Under the pieces are notes generated by a model. It was not told the DNA's origin. It made no database searches and worked only from the letters and a program-made list of their open reading frames with translations. The translations under genes and the position numbers were made by a program. From Streptomyces sp. NBC_00289 (GTDB taxonomy: Bacteria > Actinomycetota > Actinomycetes > Streptomycetales > Streptomycetaceae), in the NCBI RefSeq assembly GCF_041435115.1, contig NZ_CP108046.1:1240001-1304000 (forward strand): 64,000 nt of DNA, in the 5' to 3' direction. Positions 32,766 through 41,394 of this stretch are shown here, piece after piece (the first letter of the stretch is position 1; each line of letters begins with the position of its first letter).

Positions 32766-34281
32766 CAATACCAGTGACTTAGTGGACCTAGCTTCGTCGG
32801 GCTTTGGTTGGCGGGTTGATCGGGGCGGTGCGCCAGTGCGGGGCGATGGTCACGGCGTCTGCTGGGTCCCGGGTGGGCTGAGGCCAGGTGTAGTGCTCGT
32901 CGCGTTTGACGCCGAAGTTGGACATCTTGCGTTTGACCACGCGCGGGTTGGAGCGTCTGCGGCGGGTGGATAACAGGCGCGCAGTGATCTCGCGGAGTCC
33001 GTCGGTGAGGGCGGCGGTCAGACGGTCAGGGGGAAAAGGCCGCCTGCGCGGTGACCTGGCGGCGTGCGAGGCGGATGCTCCGGGTGAAGGAGAGCCGGTC
33101 GGGGTCGAGGCCGGCCTGCTCGGCGGCGTCGTGCATCAGGGTGCGGATGGCGTGGTGGACCAGCAGGTGTGCCCAGACCTCCTGCTCGACGCCTTCAGGC
33201 GAGCGGGAGCGCAGGACCTGGGCAGGTCCGCGTTGATGGGTCTTCAGCTCGTCCAGCGTGTTCTCGAACTCCCACCGCTGGTGGTAGAGGGCGGCCAGCT
33301 CGGTGGCCGGGGCGGCATCGGGATCGAGGACCGTGGTGATCAGCCGGTAAGGGGCGTCCTGCCCGGGATCGTCCAGGGTGTACTCGATCACCCGCACCAT
33401 TTCCGGGTCGGCACGCTTGCGGTGGTCTCTGGCCGCGACGATCTCTGACAGGTACGAGCCGTCGGGCAGCTCTTCGCGGACCGGCAGCACCTGGTGGGAA
33501 CGAATGCGCCACAGCAGGTCCGCACCGCCGGCCGAGGCCGCCCGCCACAGCTCCAGGCCGGTGAAGCCGCGGTCGGCCAGCAGCAGATCGTCCTCGCCCA
33601 GGTGGCCGAACAGCTCGCGGGCCAGCACGGGTTCGGACGTGGTGCATGGGCCGAGAGCCGCCGTGGTGATGGCATGGGTGCCGCACTCGGCCAGCGCGAC
33701 CACCCGCACCTGCGGATACGCACACCGCTGGGTGCGGTGGGTCTTCGGGCGCCCGAAGTGCGCCACGTTCTCCTGGCTGTCCGGAACGTCGAAGACTGTG
33801 CCGTCGATGGCCATCAGCCGCCACCGGCCGTAGAAGGCACCCGGTGTCGCTTCCGTGGCCAACGGCCGGGCCACCGAGGCGAACAGGGCCTTCAGCGGTT
33901 CTGGACCGAGTCTCGCGCGTGCCCTCGAGATCGCCCCCGTGGTCGGCACCTGCCACGACCCCGACCAGCGCTTCGCCCAGGTCAGCCCATGCGTCAGCAG
34001 CCGAGCGACCTCTTCGTAGCCCTGGCCGGAGAACAAGCACATCGCCAGCACGAAGTAGACCACCACGCGCGGCGGCAGCAGCCGGTTACGCTGCCCGGAC
34101 CTCCCGCACTGGGCCACCACCCGATCCACCAGCTCCGGCGGGAACGACCGCGTCAACAGCCCGACCGCGATGCGATCCGACAACCGCTCGTCCGTCTCCG
34201 GCTTCACCTGACCCGGCCGTGGCATCCCGGCACCTCCCCGCCACGCACCCTACCAGCCACCACCCTAAGTCACTGGTATTG
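32766..34281 (-). mobile_element. IS4-type insertion sequence in tnpB
   Basis: A 1516-bp element with a 17-bp perfect terminal inverted repeat CAATACCAGTGACTTAG (32766-32782; inverted at 34265-34281). It is flanked by a 10-bp target duplication AGGCTAAGGG (32756-32765 and 34282-34291). The length, the duplication size and the transposase type fit the IS4 group. Confidence 0.88.
32788..34225 (-). pseudogene. IS4-type transposase with a frameshift near its 3' end
   Basis: The frame from ATG 34225 shows an IS4 N-terminal domain, then DDE motifs AIDGTVFDVPD, LLLADRGFTGLELW and YHQRWEFENTLDELK. It stops early at 33026 after VTAQAAFSP. The expected end continues in another frame (PPDRLTAALTDGLREITARL, then RRRRSNPRVVKRK) to a TAG at 32790-32788. 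The switch lies at the run GGGGGAAAA (33029-33037; TTTTCCCCC on the coding strand), where one extra base would explain it. The unshifted protein would have about 478 residues. It could be a mutation, a sequencing error at a homopolymer, or programmed slippage. Confidence 0.75.
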
Positions 34282-35105
34282 AGGCTAAGGGCGGTCTTGT
34301 GTGCGTGGTCGAGCCGCTGGCGCCGTACCTTGCCGTGGAGTTGGGCAACCTTGTCCACGGCGCGCTGGTGGCCTGCGGTGCGGTCTGTGGCCTTGCGGCG
34401 CGGGAACCGGGACAGCGCCTGCTGCGCTGCTTGCAGTTTCGCGGCGGCCGTACGCCCGTGGCGCGGGTTGGGTACGAACTCGCCGTTGGAGTCGGCGAGG
34501 AAGTTGGCGATGCCCAGGTCGATGCCGACCATGCTGCCGGTCGCGGGCAGCGGCTCGGGCTGCTCCTGCTCGGCGGTCAGTACGACGAACCACCGACGTC
34601 CCTCACGCTTGACGGAGACGGTCTTGACCCGGCCGGCCACCGGCCGGTGCTGGTTGACCTTCACATGCCCGACGCCCTGGAAGCGGACACGGGTGACGGG
34701 GTCGTGCGGGGTGGCATTCCACCGGCAGCCGTCGCCGTCCTTGGGGAAGTCCACCGTGTCGAACCAGTTCACGCCGCGAAAGCGCGGATAGCCGGGCGTC
34801 TGCCCGGACCTGACCCGGCGGAAGAACGCGGCGAACGCCTTGTCAAGGCGGCGCAGGGTGGCCTGCTGCGAGGAGAACGACCAGCGGCCCTGCCGCTCCG
34901 GGTCGAACGCCCGGATCTCTTTGAGCTGCGCCGACTGCATCCCGTACGCGACGGTGGTCTTCGACGGGTGCCGCCAGGCGTCGCGGCGTTCCTGCAAGGC
35001 CCCGTTGTAGAGGGAGCAGTGGTCGCGCAGCATCTCGGCGAGCGCCTGCTGCTGGCGGACGGTGGGCCGCAGGAGGAACTTGTACGCACGGATCATCCAG
35101 CCCAC
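34282..35105 (-). pseudogene. tnpB: 5' part of split tnpB
   Basis: The N-terminal about 274 residues of TnpB: MIRAYKFLLRPTVRQQQALA, the helical recognition region (PGYPRFRGVNWFDTVDFPKD) and the RuvC-I motif MVGIDLGIANFLADSNG. The IS4-type element interrupts it after HAHKTALSL. The start is 35105, or ATG 35096 as alternative. It is divergent from tnpA with 41 nt between them. Apart from the insertion I see no decay. Confidence 0.85.
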
Positions 35106-35146
35106 CCCCTCCGGTCGAGTTCACTTGATCCTACTACCCTTGGCGT

Positions 35147-35575
35147 ATGTCACCACGCTGGGAAGCAGATCCGGATGTCCGACGAGGAAATCATGTCGTT
35201 TTCAACCTCCACGCACACTTGGTGTTTGTCACGAAGTACCGGCGTGAGATCTTCAACGACGAGATGCTGACGCGCTGCGAGACGATCATGCGGGACGTGT
35301 GCGAGAGCTTCGGCGCCCAGCTGCGGGAGTTCAACGGCGAAGGCGATCACGTCCACCTCCTCGTGCACTACCCGCCGAAAATCGCCCTCTCCAAGCTCGT
35401 CAACTCCCTCAAGGGCGTCAGTTCCCGCTACCTGCGCGCGGAGTACACCGGCCGGATCAACCGGATCGGGACGGGCTCGGTGTTCTGGTCCCCGTCCTAC
35501 TTCGCAGCATCCTGCGGCGGCCCACCACTGAGCATCGTCAAGGACTACATCGACAACCAAAAACGCCCCGCCTGA
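35147..35575 (+). CDS. tnpA: IS200/IS605 Y1 transposase TnpA
   Basis: A 142-aa single-strand DNA transposase. The HUH motif is HVHLL in GEGDHVHLLVHYPP and the catalytic Tyr is in SIVKDYIDNQ. Family features include HLVFVTKYRREIF and VFWSPSYF. The length is normal and the frame is intact, so it could still mobilise elements with matching hairpin ends. It is divergent from the split tnpB. Confidence 0.9.
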   Translation: MSPRWEADPDVRRGNHVVFNLHAHLVFVTKYRREIFNDEMLTRCETIMRDVCESFGAQLREFNGEGDHVHLLVHYPPKIALSKLVNSLKGVSSRYLRAEYTGRINRIGTGSVFWSPSYFAASCGGPPLSIVKDYIDNQKRPA

Positions 35576-35640
35576 CCGCCACCACGCAAACGCAGCGACC
35601 TCCGGCGCTTCGCACCTCCACACCGAGGACCACACTCCCG

Positions 35641-35658
35641 CCCGGCCTGAAGGCCGGG
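35641..35658. repeat. end hairpin of the IS200/IS605 element
   Basis: A perfect 7-bp stem CCCGGCC / GGCCGGG with loop TGAA, 65 nt past the tnpA stop. Such hairpins are bound by TnpA at the element ends. The opposite end hairpin (stem CCCCCG/CGGGGG, also with TGAA in its loop) is now split by IS1182. Confidence 0.75.
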
Positions 35659-35671
35659 ATTCCCTGCGAAG

Positions 35672-36024
35672 ATCAAAGGATGGATCTTGGTACCGCCCGC
35701 CATCTCGACGGAGCCGTCACTGCCGTAGGCCGTCCGCGCGTGCTCCCGCGGGGTGCCGAGCAGCGTCGGCAGGTCCGCGCGGTTCAACGCCGTGCACAGC
35801 TCCGTCCCGGAGACGCGGTGCGCCGCCTTGGCGTCGTTGGCGGCCTTCTTGTCCTGCTCGTCGGCCGAGCAGACCGCTGGCTTGTCGGCGGCCTCGGCGT
35901 CGTTCTTCTGGATCACGTACAGCCCGCCCCCGAGCACTCCGACCACCACCAGCGCCGCGATGGCTTGGCCCCATGGGTTCGGACCCTTCTCGGGCGCGAC
36001 AACTTCCCCTGCCATGTCCCCCAT
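35672..36024 (-). pseudogene. 5' part of an interrupted DUF6215-like gene
   Basis: The N-terminal about 117 residues: MAGEVVAPEKGPNPWGQAI, one membrane helix (AALVVVGVLGGGLYVI), then VCSADEQDKKAAND, a SGTELCTALNRADLPTLLG motif and the end AGGTKIHPLI at the element junction. The two cysteines would lie outside the membrane. The C-terminal half is at 30163-30532. The intact protein (about 240 aa) would be a single-pass protein with an extracytoplasmic domain. Its function is unknown. ATG 36015 is an alternative start. Confidence 0.8.
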
Positions 36025-36287
36025 TACCCGCGGTACCCCCTGATCGCGCCCGGTGCGCGCTGGGGGAGCGTAACGGGTGATCCACACACGGGGAAGCGAG
36101 ATTTCCCAATAGTCACGTCCAGCGGCATCGGCCGGATGTGTCGGTCGACACCGGCGTGAGTCGTAGGGGCCGTGATCCCGGGACCGAGGACCCGAAGTCG
36201 TACGCGTGTGCGGCGAGCAGACTCTATGATCACTCCGCCCCAGTGTCCGCTGCGGGCCGCACACGCCTCCGAGACAGGCCGAAGACG

Positions 36288-36887
36288 ATGACGATCACCG
36301 CCCGCAAGGCTTCCTGGGTCCTTGCCCGCTCCGCCCAGGCGGCCATAGCGGCGGCCGCCGTCGCGGACGCGTTCCGCGCGGCGGCAGTCCGGGATCACTA
36401 CCTGCACCGCACGGACGTGTCCCTGCACAGGTCGGGCTTCATCTCCATGGTCTTCGTCTATCTGACGAGCCTCGCGATCGTGCTGTTCCTCGTCTGGCTC
36501 GCCCGGTCCCGGCGCAACGCCCAGGAGCTTTCGCCCCAGGCCTCGCTCCCGAGTCGGGGCTGGACGATCGGCGCGTGGTTCATACCGGTGGTCAACTTCT
36601 TCGTCCCGCGCCGGTTCGTCCTCGACATCGGGCGCGCGAGCTCCGCGTCATGGGAGCCGAAGCGAGACACGACACTGGTGAACCTGTGGTGGGGCGCCGG
36701 GATCACGCACGCGCTACTCGTGATGGCGGGCCGGGTGGCCCCGGGGTCGATGGCCTTCCTCGTGGTGGCGGAGGCGCTCATGATCGCGGCGGCCGTGCTG
36801 CTGGGGCTTGTCATCGAACGCATCACGGCGTTGCAGAGCGCCGCGCTCGGCGCCACCGTTCCGGCCGCACCCCTCGCCCAGGCGTGA
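36288..36887 (+). CDS. DUF4328 membrane protein
   Basis: A 199-aa protein with about four hydrophobic helices. It matches the DUF4328 pattern, with the Trp-rich segment RGWTIGAWFIPVVNFFVPRR followed by an interface region and WEPKRDTTLVNLWWGAG. ATG 36288 is chosen because the homologous region begins here; upstream residues in the open frame look non-coding. The function of the family is unknown. It is divergent from the broken DUF6215-like gene. Confidence 0.75.
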   Translation: MTITARKASWVLARSAQAAIAAAAVADAFRAAAVRDHYLHRTDVSLHRSGFISMVFVYLTSLAIVLFLVWLARSRRNAQELSPQASLPSRGWTIGAWFIPVVNFFVPRRFVLDIGRASSASWEPKRDTTLVNLWWGAGITHALLVMAGRVAPGSMAFLVVAEALMIAAAVLLGLVIERITALQSAALGATVPAAPLAQA

Positions 36888-37031
36888 GGCAGCGAGGACG
36901 CCGTCGTACAGATGCACGTGGCCGGCGTTCGAGACGACCTCGAACTCCCTTGGCTCAGCAGCGAGTTCGTACCTGCGGCACGGTGGACCTCGGAGTCCGA
37001 CCGCAGCCCAGGGCCACGCCCTGGCGCCTCG

Positions 37032-37502
37032 TCAGGCAATGGCTGCCTGGTTTCCCTCTTCGGTGTGAGCTCGTGCTGAGGGTTCGCTCATTTCGGCGTC
37101 GAGCTGGTGGTCCGCCCAGATGTAGCCATGGGGCAGCAGGTCGCTGATGGAGACGGTGCGGAGGCCATCGCTTGTGCCGACGATGACCTTGAGGGCTGGG
37201 AAGTAGTCGAGAAGGACCTGGCGGCAGCGTCCGCACGGGGGTACAACCCCTCGGTCGCGGTCGCCCACGGCGACGATGGTGTCCAGGTCGTAGGTGCCTT
37301 GGGCGGCTGCCGTGCCGATGAGGACCAGCTCCGCGCAAGGGCCGCCGGTGAAGTGGTAGGCGTTCACCGCGGTGACGATCAGGCCGTCCTTGGCGCGGGC
37401 CGCGGCCGCCATGGTGTGGTTGTCGCCCATGCAGCGAGTACGCGCGACGTGGGCCGCGGTCTGGATGAGTTCGTGATCGACGTGGTGGGTCTGCGTGGTC
37501 AC
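37032..37502 (-). CDS. cytidine/blasticidin-S deaminase-like protein
   Basis: A 156-aa zinc deaminase. The catalytic motifs are C56-A-E58 in GGPCAELVLIG and PC90GRC93RQVLLDYFP. Having Cys as the first ligand is typical of the cytidine deaminase/blasticidin-S deaminase fold. It could salvage cytidine or inactivate a nucleoside antibiotic. The sequence alone cannot decide, but the divergence from housekeeping Cdd (no NPSxxR-type stretch seen) favours a specialised substrate. Confidence 0.78.
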   Translation of the reverse strand: MTTQTHHVDHELIQTAAHVARTRCMGDNHTMAAAARAKDGLIVTAVNAYHFTGGPCAELVLIGTAAAQGTYDLDTIVAVGDRDRGVVPPCGRCRQVLLDYFPALKVIVGTSDGLRTVSISDLLPHGYIWADHQLDAEMSEPSARAHTEEGNQAAIA

Positions 37503-37786
37503 TTCTCCGCCTTCCTCAGGTGTCAGGCGACGTTGGCCCGGGAGGCGATGGTGCGCAAGCGATTATCGGCGGTGTGCTGGTCTCCCCCAACTGCTGTGGC
37601 GGAGGGTCATGCTTCCCTGTGCCGTCGAGGGTGCACAGGCGCGTCGAGAGAGGTCGGCCCGTCCGCCTCGGCCTGGGCATCGTCTTCGGGGAAACCGTCG
37701 TCGGCCCCTGGCACCTCGACGTTGCCCGGCCGAGGACGCCGCCGCGGGCGGAAACGAGGGGGCGGCCCGTTCCGTACCCTGGCGGC

Positions 37787-38704
37787 ATGCGCATGCGCCC
37801 CACCCTCAGCTGGACCCCCACCGAGGACCTGCCGCCGGGTACCACGGATCTGACGCCGATCGCCGACGCACTGAGCGCCGGCGGTGTGCTGGTGCTCAGT
37901 GGGGCGGGCATCTCCACGGAGTCGGGCATCCCCGACTACCGGGGCGAGGGCGGGAGCCTTGCCCGGCACACCCCGATGACCTACCAGGACTTCACCGCAA
38001 GCCCCCAGGCCCGGCGCCGGTACTGGGCGCGGAGCCACCTCGGCTGGCGTACCTTCGGCCGCGCCCGCCCCAACGCCGGACACCGGGCCGTGGCCGCGTT
38101 CGGGCAGCTCGGCCTGCTCTCGGGTGTGATCACCCAGAACGTCGACGGCCTGCATCAGGCGGCCGGCAGCGAGGGCGTCGTGGAACTGCACGGAAGCCTG
38201 GAGCGGGTCGTATGCCTTTCCTGCGGTGCCTTCAGTTCGCGTCGCGCGCTCGCCCGGCGGCTGGAGGAGGCCAATGCCGCCTTCGAGCCGATGGCCGCCG
38301 GAATCAACCCGGACGGCGACGCCGACCTCAGCGACGAACAGGTCGGGGACTTCCACGTGGTGCCCTGCACGGTCTGCGGCGGCGTCCTCAAGCCGGACGT
38401 GGTGTTCTTCGGCGAAACCGTTCCACCGCCGCGGGTCGAACACTGCCGCGAGCTGGTGCGTGAGGCGACCTCACTGCTGGTTCTCGGATCCTCGCTGACG
38501 GTGATGTCCGGGCTCCGGTTCGTCCGCCAAGCGGCCCAGGCAGGCAAGCCGGTGCTGATCGTCAACCGGGACCCGACCCGGGGCGACCAGCATGCCGTCA
38601 CACGGGTGGCGCTCCCCCTGGGGACGGCGCTCACCTCCGTGATCGGCAGGCTCAGCGGCGCCGCTGACGGCCAGGCGGCGGGAGGAGGCAGTGGTGGATG
38701 GTGA
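37787..38704 (+). CDS. Sir2 family NAD-dependent deacylase
   Basis: A 305-aa sirtuin. Features seen are the NAD-binding GAGISTESGIPDYRG, the TQNVDGLHQ motif, catalytic His in VELHGSLERVVC, four zinc Cys (CLSC and CTVC), and VVFFGETVP and LGSSLTVMSG in the Rossmann part. It would remove acyl groups from lysines using NAD+. ATG 37787 (or 37793) is the start, while the longer frame to 37520 looks non-coding. A strong terminator follows. Confidence 0.87.
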   Translation: MRMRPTLSWTPTEDLPPGTTDLTPIADALSAGGVLVLSGAGISTESGIPDYRGEGGSLARHTPMTYQDFTASPQARRRYWARSHLGWRTFGRARPNAGHRAVAAFGQLGLLSGVITQNVDGLHQAAGSEGVVELHGSLERVVCLSCGAFSSRRALARRLEEANAAFEPMAAGINPDGDADLSDEQVGDFHVVPCTVCGGVLKPDVVFFGETVPPPRVEHCRELVREATSLLVLGSSLTVMSGLRFVRQAAQAGKPVLIVNRDPTRGDQHAVTRVALPLGTALTSVIGRLSGAADGQAAGGGSGGW

Positions 38705-38873
38705 CAGCAGCGGGGCCGCTGCTGTGCCGGTGCGCTCGGCCCCAGGTCCTCCGGCCTGAGCCCAAACCGCCGCCGACCTCGGCCCCATCGCTCTGTGACC
38801 ACGGTCAACGGTGGATCTTTCGAGCCCGAAGTGCCCAGTCCCAGCGCCCTCCTTGCGAGCTCGGCGACCGTCT

Positions 38874-38913
38874 CCGGTATGGGCGGGACATCTGGCCGTC
38901 CCGCCCATACCGG
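38874..38913. terminator. strong bidirectional terminator
   Basis: A perfect 16-bp inverted repeat, CCGGTATGGGCGGGAC (38874-38889) and GTCCCGCCCATACCGG (38898-38913), with an 8-nt loop. It lies between the convergent Sir2 (+) and amidase (-) genes, 5 nt past the amidase stop codon. Confidence 0.88.
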
Positions 38914-38918
38914 CCGGT

Positions 38919-40826
38919 TCAGGAAACTCCGGCGGCGTCGACCAGGACGACCCGGTGGTTGTACTGGATGGTGTAGTACTTGGCGGCGCCTGTGACGTAG
39001 GTGTCGCCCGAGACGAAGAAGTCGTCCGCGCTCATCGGCGGCTGGGTGGCCACGTAGGCCTGGCCGGCCGGGAACGTGTAGAGGGTCAGCGGCTTCTGCG
39101 TGGACGGGGACAGGCCGGACGGGTACTCCGAGGCCTGCGGGTAGCCGGAGCCGTAGAGGGTCGCGGCCCGGTCTCCGGAGTGGACGACGGTGACGCCCGG
39201 TGCGCCGCAGGTGTTGGCACCCTCCGGGTTGTGGAACCACACCTTCGAGCCGCTGAACCAGATGGCGGTCCAGTCACCGTCGACGTCGGCGACCACGAAC
39301 TGCTGGCCCGCCTGCACGGTGCTGCCCCAGTCGTGGATGCTGTCGCTGCCCGCGCCGGCGCCGGGGTGGACGGCCGGGTCGGCGAACAGGGGCGCGTCGG
39401 CGCTGGGCGCGGTGCGCACGGGCAGGAAGTTCGCCGGCGCCGTACGGTCGGTGCACTCGGGGGTGGCGCCCGTGGGGTCGTCGGCCGGACAGACCTGGAC
39501 GGTCTGCTGGTTGGTCGAGAATTCGGGGGCGATGGTCACCGCCGAACCCACCCGCGGTACGTGGTGGCCCTGGGCGCCGCGCACGGTCGAGGGGCTGAGC
39601 ATGCCCATGAACGCCGTCCAGTCCCAGTACGGGCCCGGGTCCCAGTGCATGCCGGCGAGGTAACTGTCCCGTGGACCGGGCACGTTGTCGTGGCCGATGA
39701 CGTGCTGACGGTCGAGCGGGATGTCGAACTTCCTGGCGAGGTACTTCACCAGATCGGCCGTCGCCTGGTACTGCGTCTGCGAGTACCAGGTGGCACCCTG
39801 CGCGGCGTATCCCTCGTGCTCGATGCCGATCGCGTGCATGTTGAACCAGTAGTTGCCGGCGTGGAACGCGATGTCCTTGGTCCGCGTCATCTGGGTGACG
39901 GCGCCGTCGGAAGCCTGCACGACGTAGTGCGCCGAGTCACCGGAACCGGCCGTCTGGAAGGTCTTGATCGCGGAGCTGTAGGACGACTCGGTGTCGTGCA
40001 GGACGAGGTACTTGATCTGCACCCCGTCGCCCGGGCGGCCGGCTACCTGCCCGTTGGAAGCGGCCGCGGCAAGGAAGGTGCAGTCCACCGTGGGCGGACA
40101 CTCCGTGTCCCCGGCGTCCGCGGCGGCCTTCAGCTTCAGCGCGGACAGTTGCTCGGTCTCGGGGCGGACCGAACCCTGCGCCGCGAGCTTGACGTGCTCT
40201 CCGTCGACGGTCGTGCGCGAGGCGCCCGACGAGACGGTCTTGAAGACCCGGTCGGCGAAGAGCTGTGCTGCCTTCCGGTCCGACGACTGGCTGTACCTGG
40301 CCACCGCTCCGTACCAGGCGGCAGGGTCCGAGGAGGTCTCCCCCGTCAGTTTCTCCTGGTACGACGCGAGAAGCGCGGCGCCGGCTCGGATGTTCTGCCG
40401 GTCGTCGGTGCGCAGCTTCGCCGCCGAGGTGCCGGTCAGTCCGGCCGCGGCGTCCAGGGTGTGCAAGGCGGGGTCCGAGGTCAGCTCGGCGAGGTCGCCG
40501 CGGCCGACCGCACCCGCCGCGCCTCCGGACACCATCTTGGCGGTGACGTCCGTCAGGTTCATCGGACCGTACCCGCCCGAGGTGTTGTGCTGTCCCTCGT
40601 GGTCGTCCCACCGCGACTCCTGGTACGACACGGCCAGCAGTACGGGCAGCGGCACACCGAACTCCCGCGCCGCGTCGGCGAAGGAGGACTGCCGACCGGC
40701 ATCGGGGCTCTGGGCGGCCTCTGCCATCGACGGCAGAACGGCGAAGCAGCCGGCGGCCACGGCGCCGCCTGCCAGAATCCCGGCCAGCAGCTTCCGGGAA
40801 GATCTTTTGTGTGCGGATCTTTGCAA
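38919..40826 (-). CDS. secreted N-acetylmuramoyl-L-alanine amidase (Amidase_2)
   Basis: A 635-aa cell-wall hydrolase. A signal peptide (KRSSRKLLAGILAGGAVAAG, ending near MAEAAQS) is followed by a helical lytic-transglycosylase-like region (about 50-200). The amidase_2 domain (about 265-425) has zinc ligands in YLVLHDTESS and RQHVIGHDNV and the motif HWDPGPYWDW. The C-terminal about 200 residues may bind the wall. TTG 40826 is chosen because AGGGGA stands 6-7 nt upstream; the frame runs on to 41054 without a better site. It should cleave the amide between muramic acid and the stem peptide. Confidence 0.85.
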   Translation of the reverse strand: MQRSAHKRSSRKLLAGILAGGAVAAGCFAVLPSMAEAAQSPDAGRQSSFADAAREFGVPLPVLLAVSYQESRWDDHEGQHNTSGGYGPMNLTDVTAKMVSGGAAGAVGRGDLAELTSDPALHTLDAAAGLTGTSAAKLRTDDRQNIRAGAALLASYQEKLTGETSSDPAAWYGAVARYSQSSDRKAAQLFADRVFKTVSSGASRTTVDGEHVKLAAQGSVRPETEQLSALKLKAAADAGDTECPPTVDCTFLAAAASNGQVAGRPGDGVQIKYLVLHDTESSYSSAIKTFQTAGSGDSAHYVVQASDGAVTQMTRTKDIAFHAGNYWFNMHAIGIEHEGYAAQGATWYSQTQYQATADLVKYLARKFDIPLDRQHVIGHDNVPGPRDSYLAGMHWDPGPYWDWTAFMGMLSPSTVRGAQGHHVPRVGSAVTIAPEFSTNQQTVQVCPADDPTGATPECTDRTAPANFLPVRTAPSADAPLFADPAVHPGAGAGSDSIHDWGSTVQAGQQFVVADVDGDWTAIWFSGSKVWFHNPEGANTCGAPGVTVVHSGDRAATLYGSGYPQASEYPSGLSPSTQKPLTLYTFPAGQAYVATQPPMSADDFFVSGDTYVTGAAKYYTIQYNHRVVLVDAAGVS

Positions 40827-41394
40827 GGAATTTCCCCTTGTACGTGTTGCCCTGGTCAAGACATGCGAAGTGACGCCTGCCCGATCCCACTGTGCGGAAG
40901 TCACCGGTCCCACCCACCGGAATTCACAACTTCCCCAACAGTCGAACGAGTTGACATTTGCACCATTGCTGACACTGGTCCCAACGTCACCATCGGCCAC
41001 CCTGGCACACATCGGATGGCCGAGCGGACCCGACCCGCAGCTCGATGCGCTCACCCAGCACGGAGCGTCCGAACGTTCCTGCTATCAACGGGAGTTCACG
41101 AGTCACACAAACCTCACCGATGACAACGAATGGGGCGCGGTGCGCGGCGTGCGTCGATCCCGAGCAGGGCGCCCCTTCTGGGTGGGTGCCGGAACACGGA
41201 GGTGAGACCGGCTCCGGCGGAGGTCACCTCGGCATGGATGTCGTTGCGTGTGACCGTGCGGGACGGCGAATCCTGGGCTGAGCGTCGGACAGCGCGCGGT
41301 GGGTGCCCGTGTGCACCGCACGCTGCGGGGCAGGTTAGGTTGGACCGGTCGGGTACGGAAGCGCTGCCCTCCTTTTACCAGGGGAGGAGTGTCT
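40827..41394. other. intergenic, divergent promoters
   Basis: 568 bases between the divergent amidase and STAS-ANTAR-GAF genes. The stretch 40915-41120 is less GC-rich than its surroundings and probably holds the amidase promoter, but I could not fix -35/-10 elements. No gene is recognised. Confidence 0.5.

Larger units (their letters stand above)
30533..35671 (-). mobile_element. IS200/IS605-type element, itself carrying two nested insertions
   Basis: The element carries a Y1 transposase (tnpA, +) and a divergent split tnpB (-). Its right end in the window has a perfect hairpin CCCGGCC-TGAA-GGCCGGG (35641-35658). The other end has CCCCCG...CGGGGG, now separated by the IS1182-type insertion (30541-30546 and 32343-32348). 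The exact ends are inferred. On the minus strand TTGAT (35676-35672) fits the ISDra2-type target, and this cut restores the DUF6215 frame. Without the nested elements it would be about 1825 bp, normal for this group. No target duplication is expected or seen. Confidence 0.7.

Noticed and set aside
32906..33448. 180-aa plus-strand frame in the IS4-type element
   Set aside because: Antisense to the transposase C-terminus, whose frameshifted continuation explains this stretch.
38811..41123. 770-aa plus-strand open frame opposite the amidase
   Set aside because: Antisense shadow with no recognisable motif; the minus strand has a complete amidase_2 domain and signal peptide.
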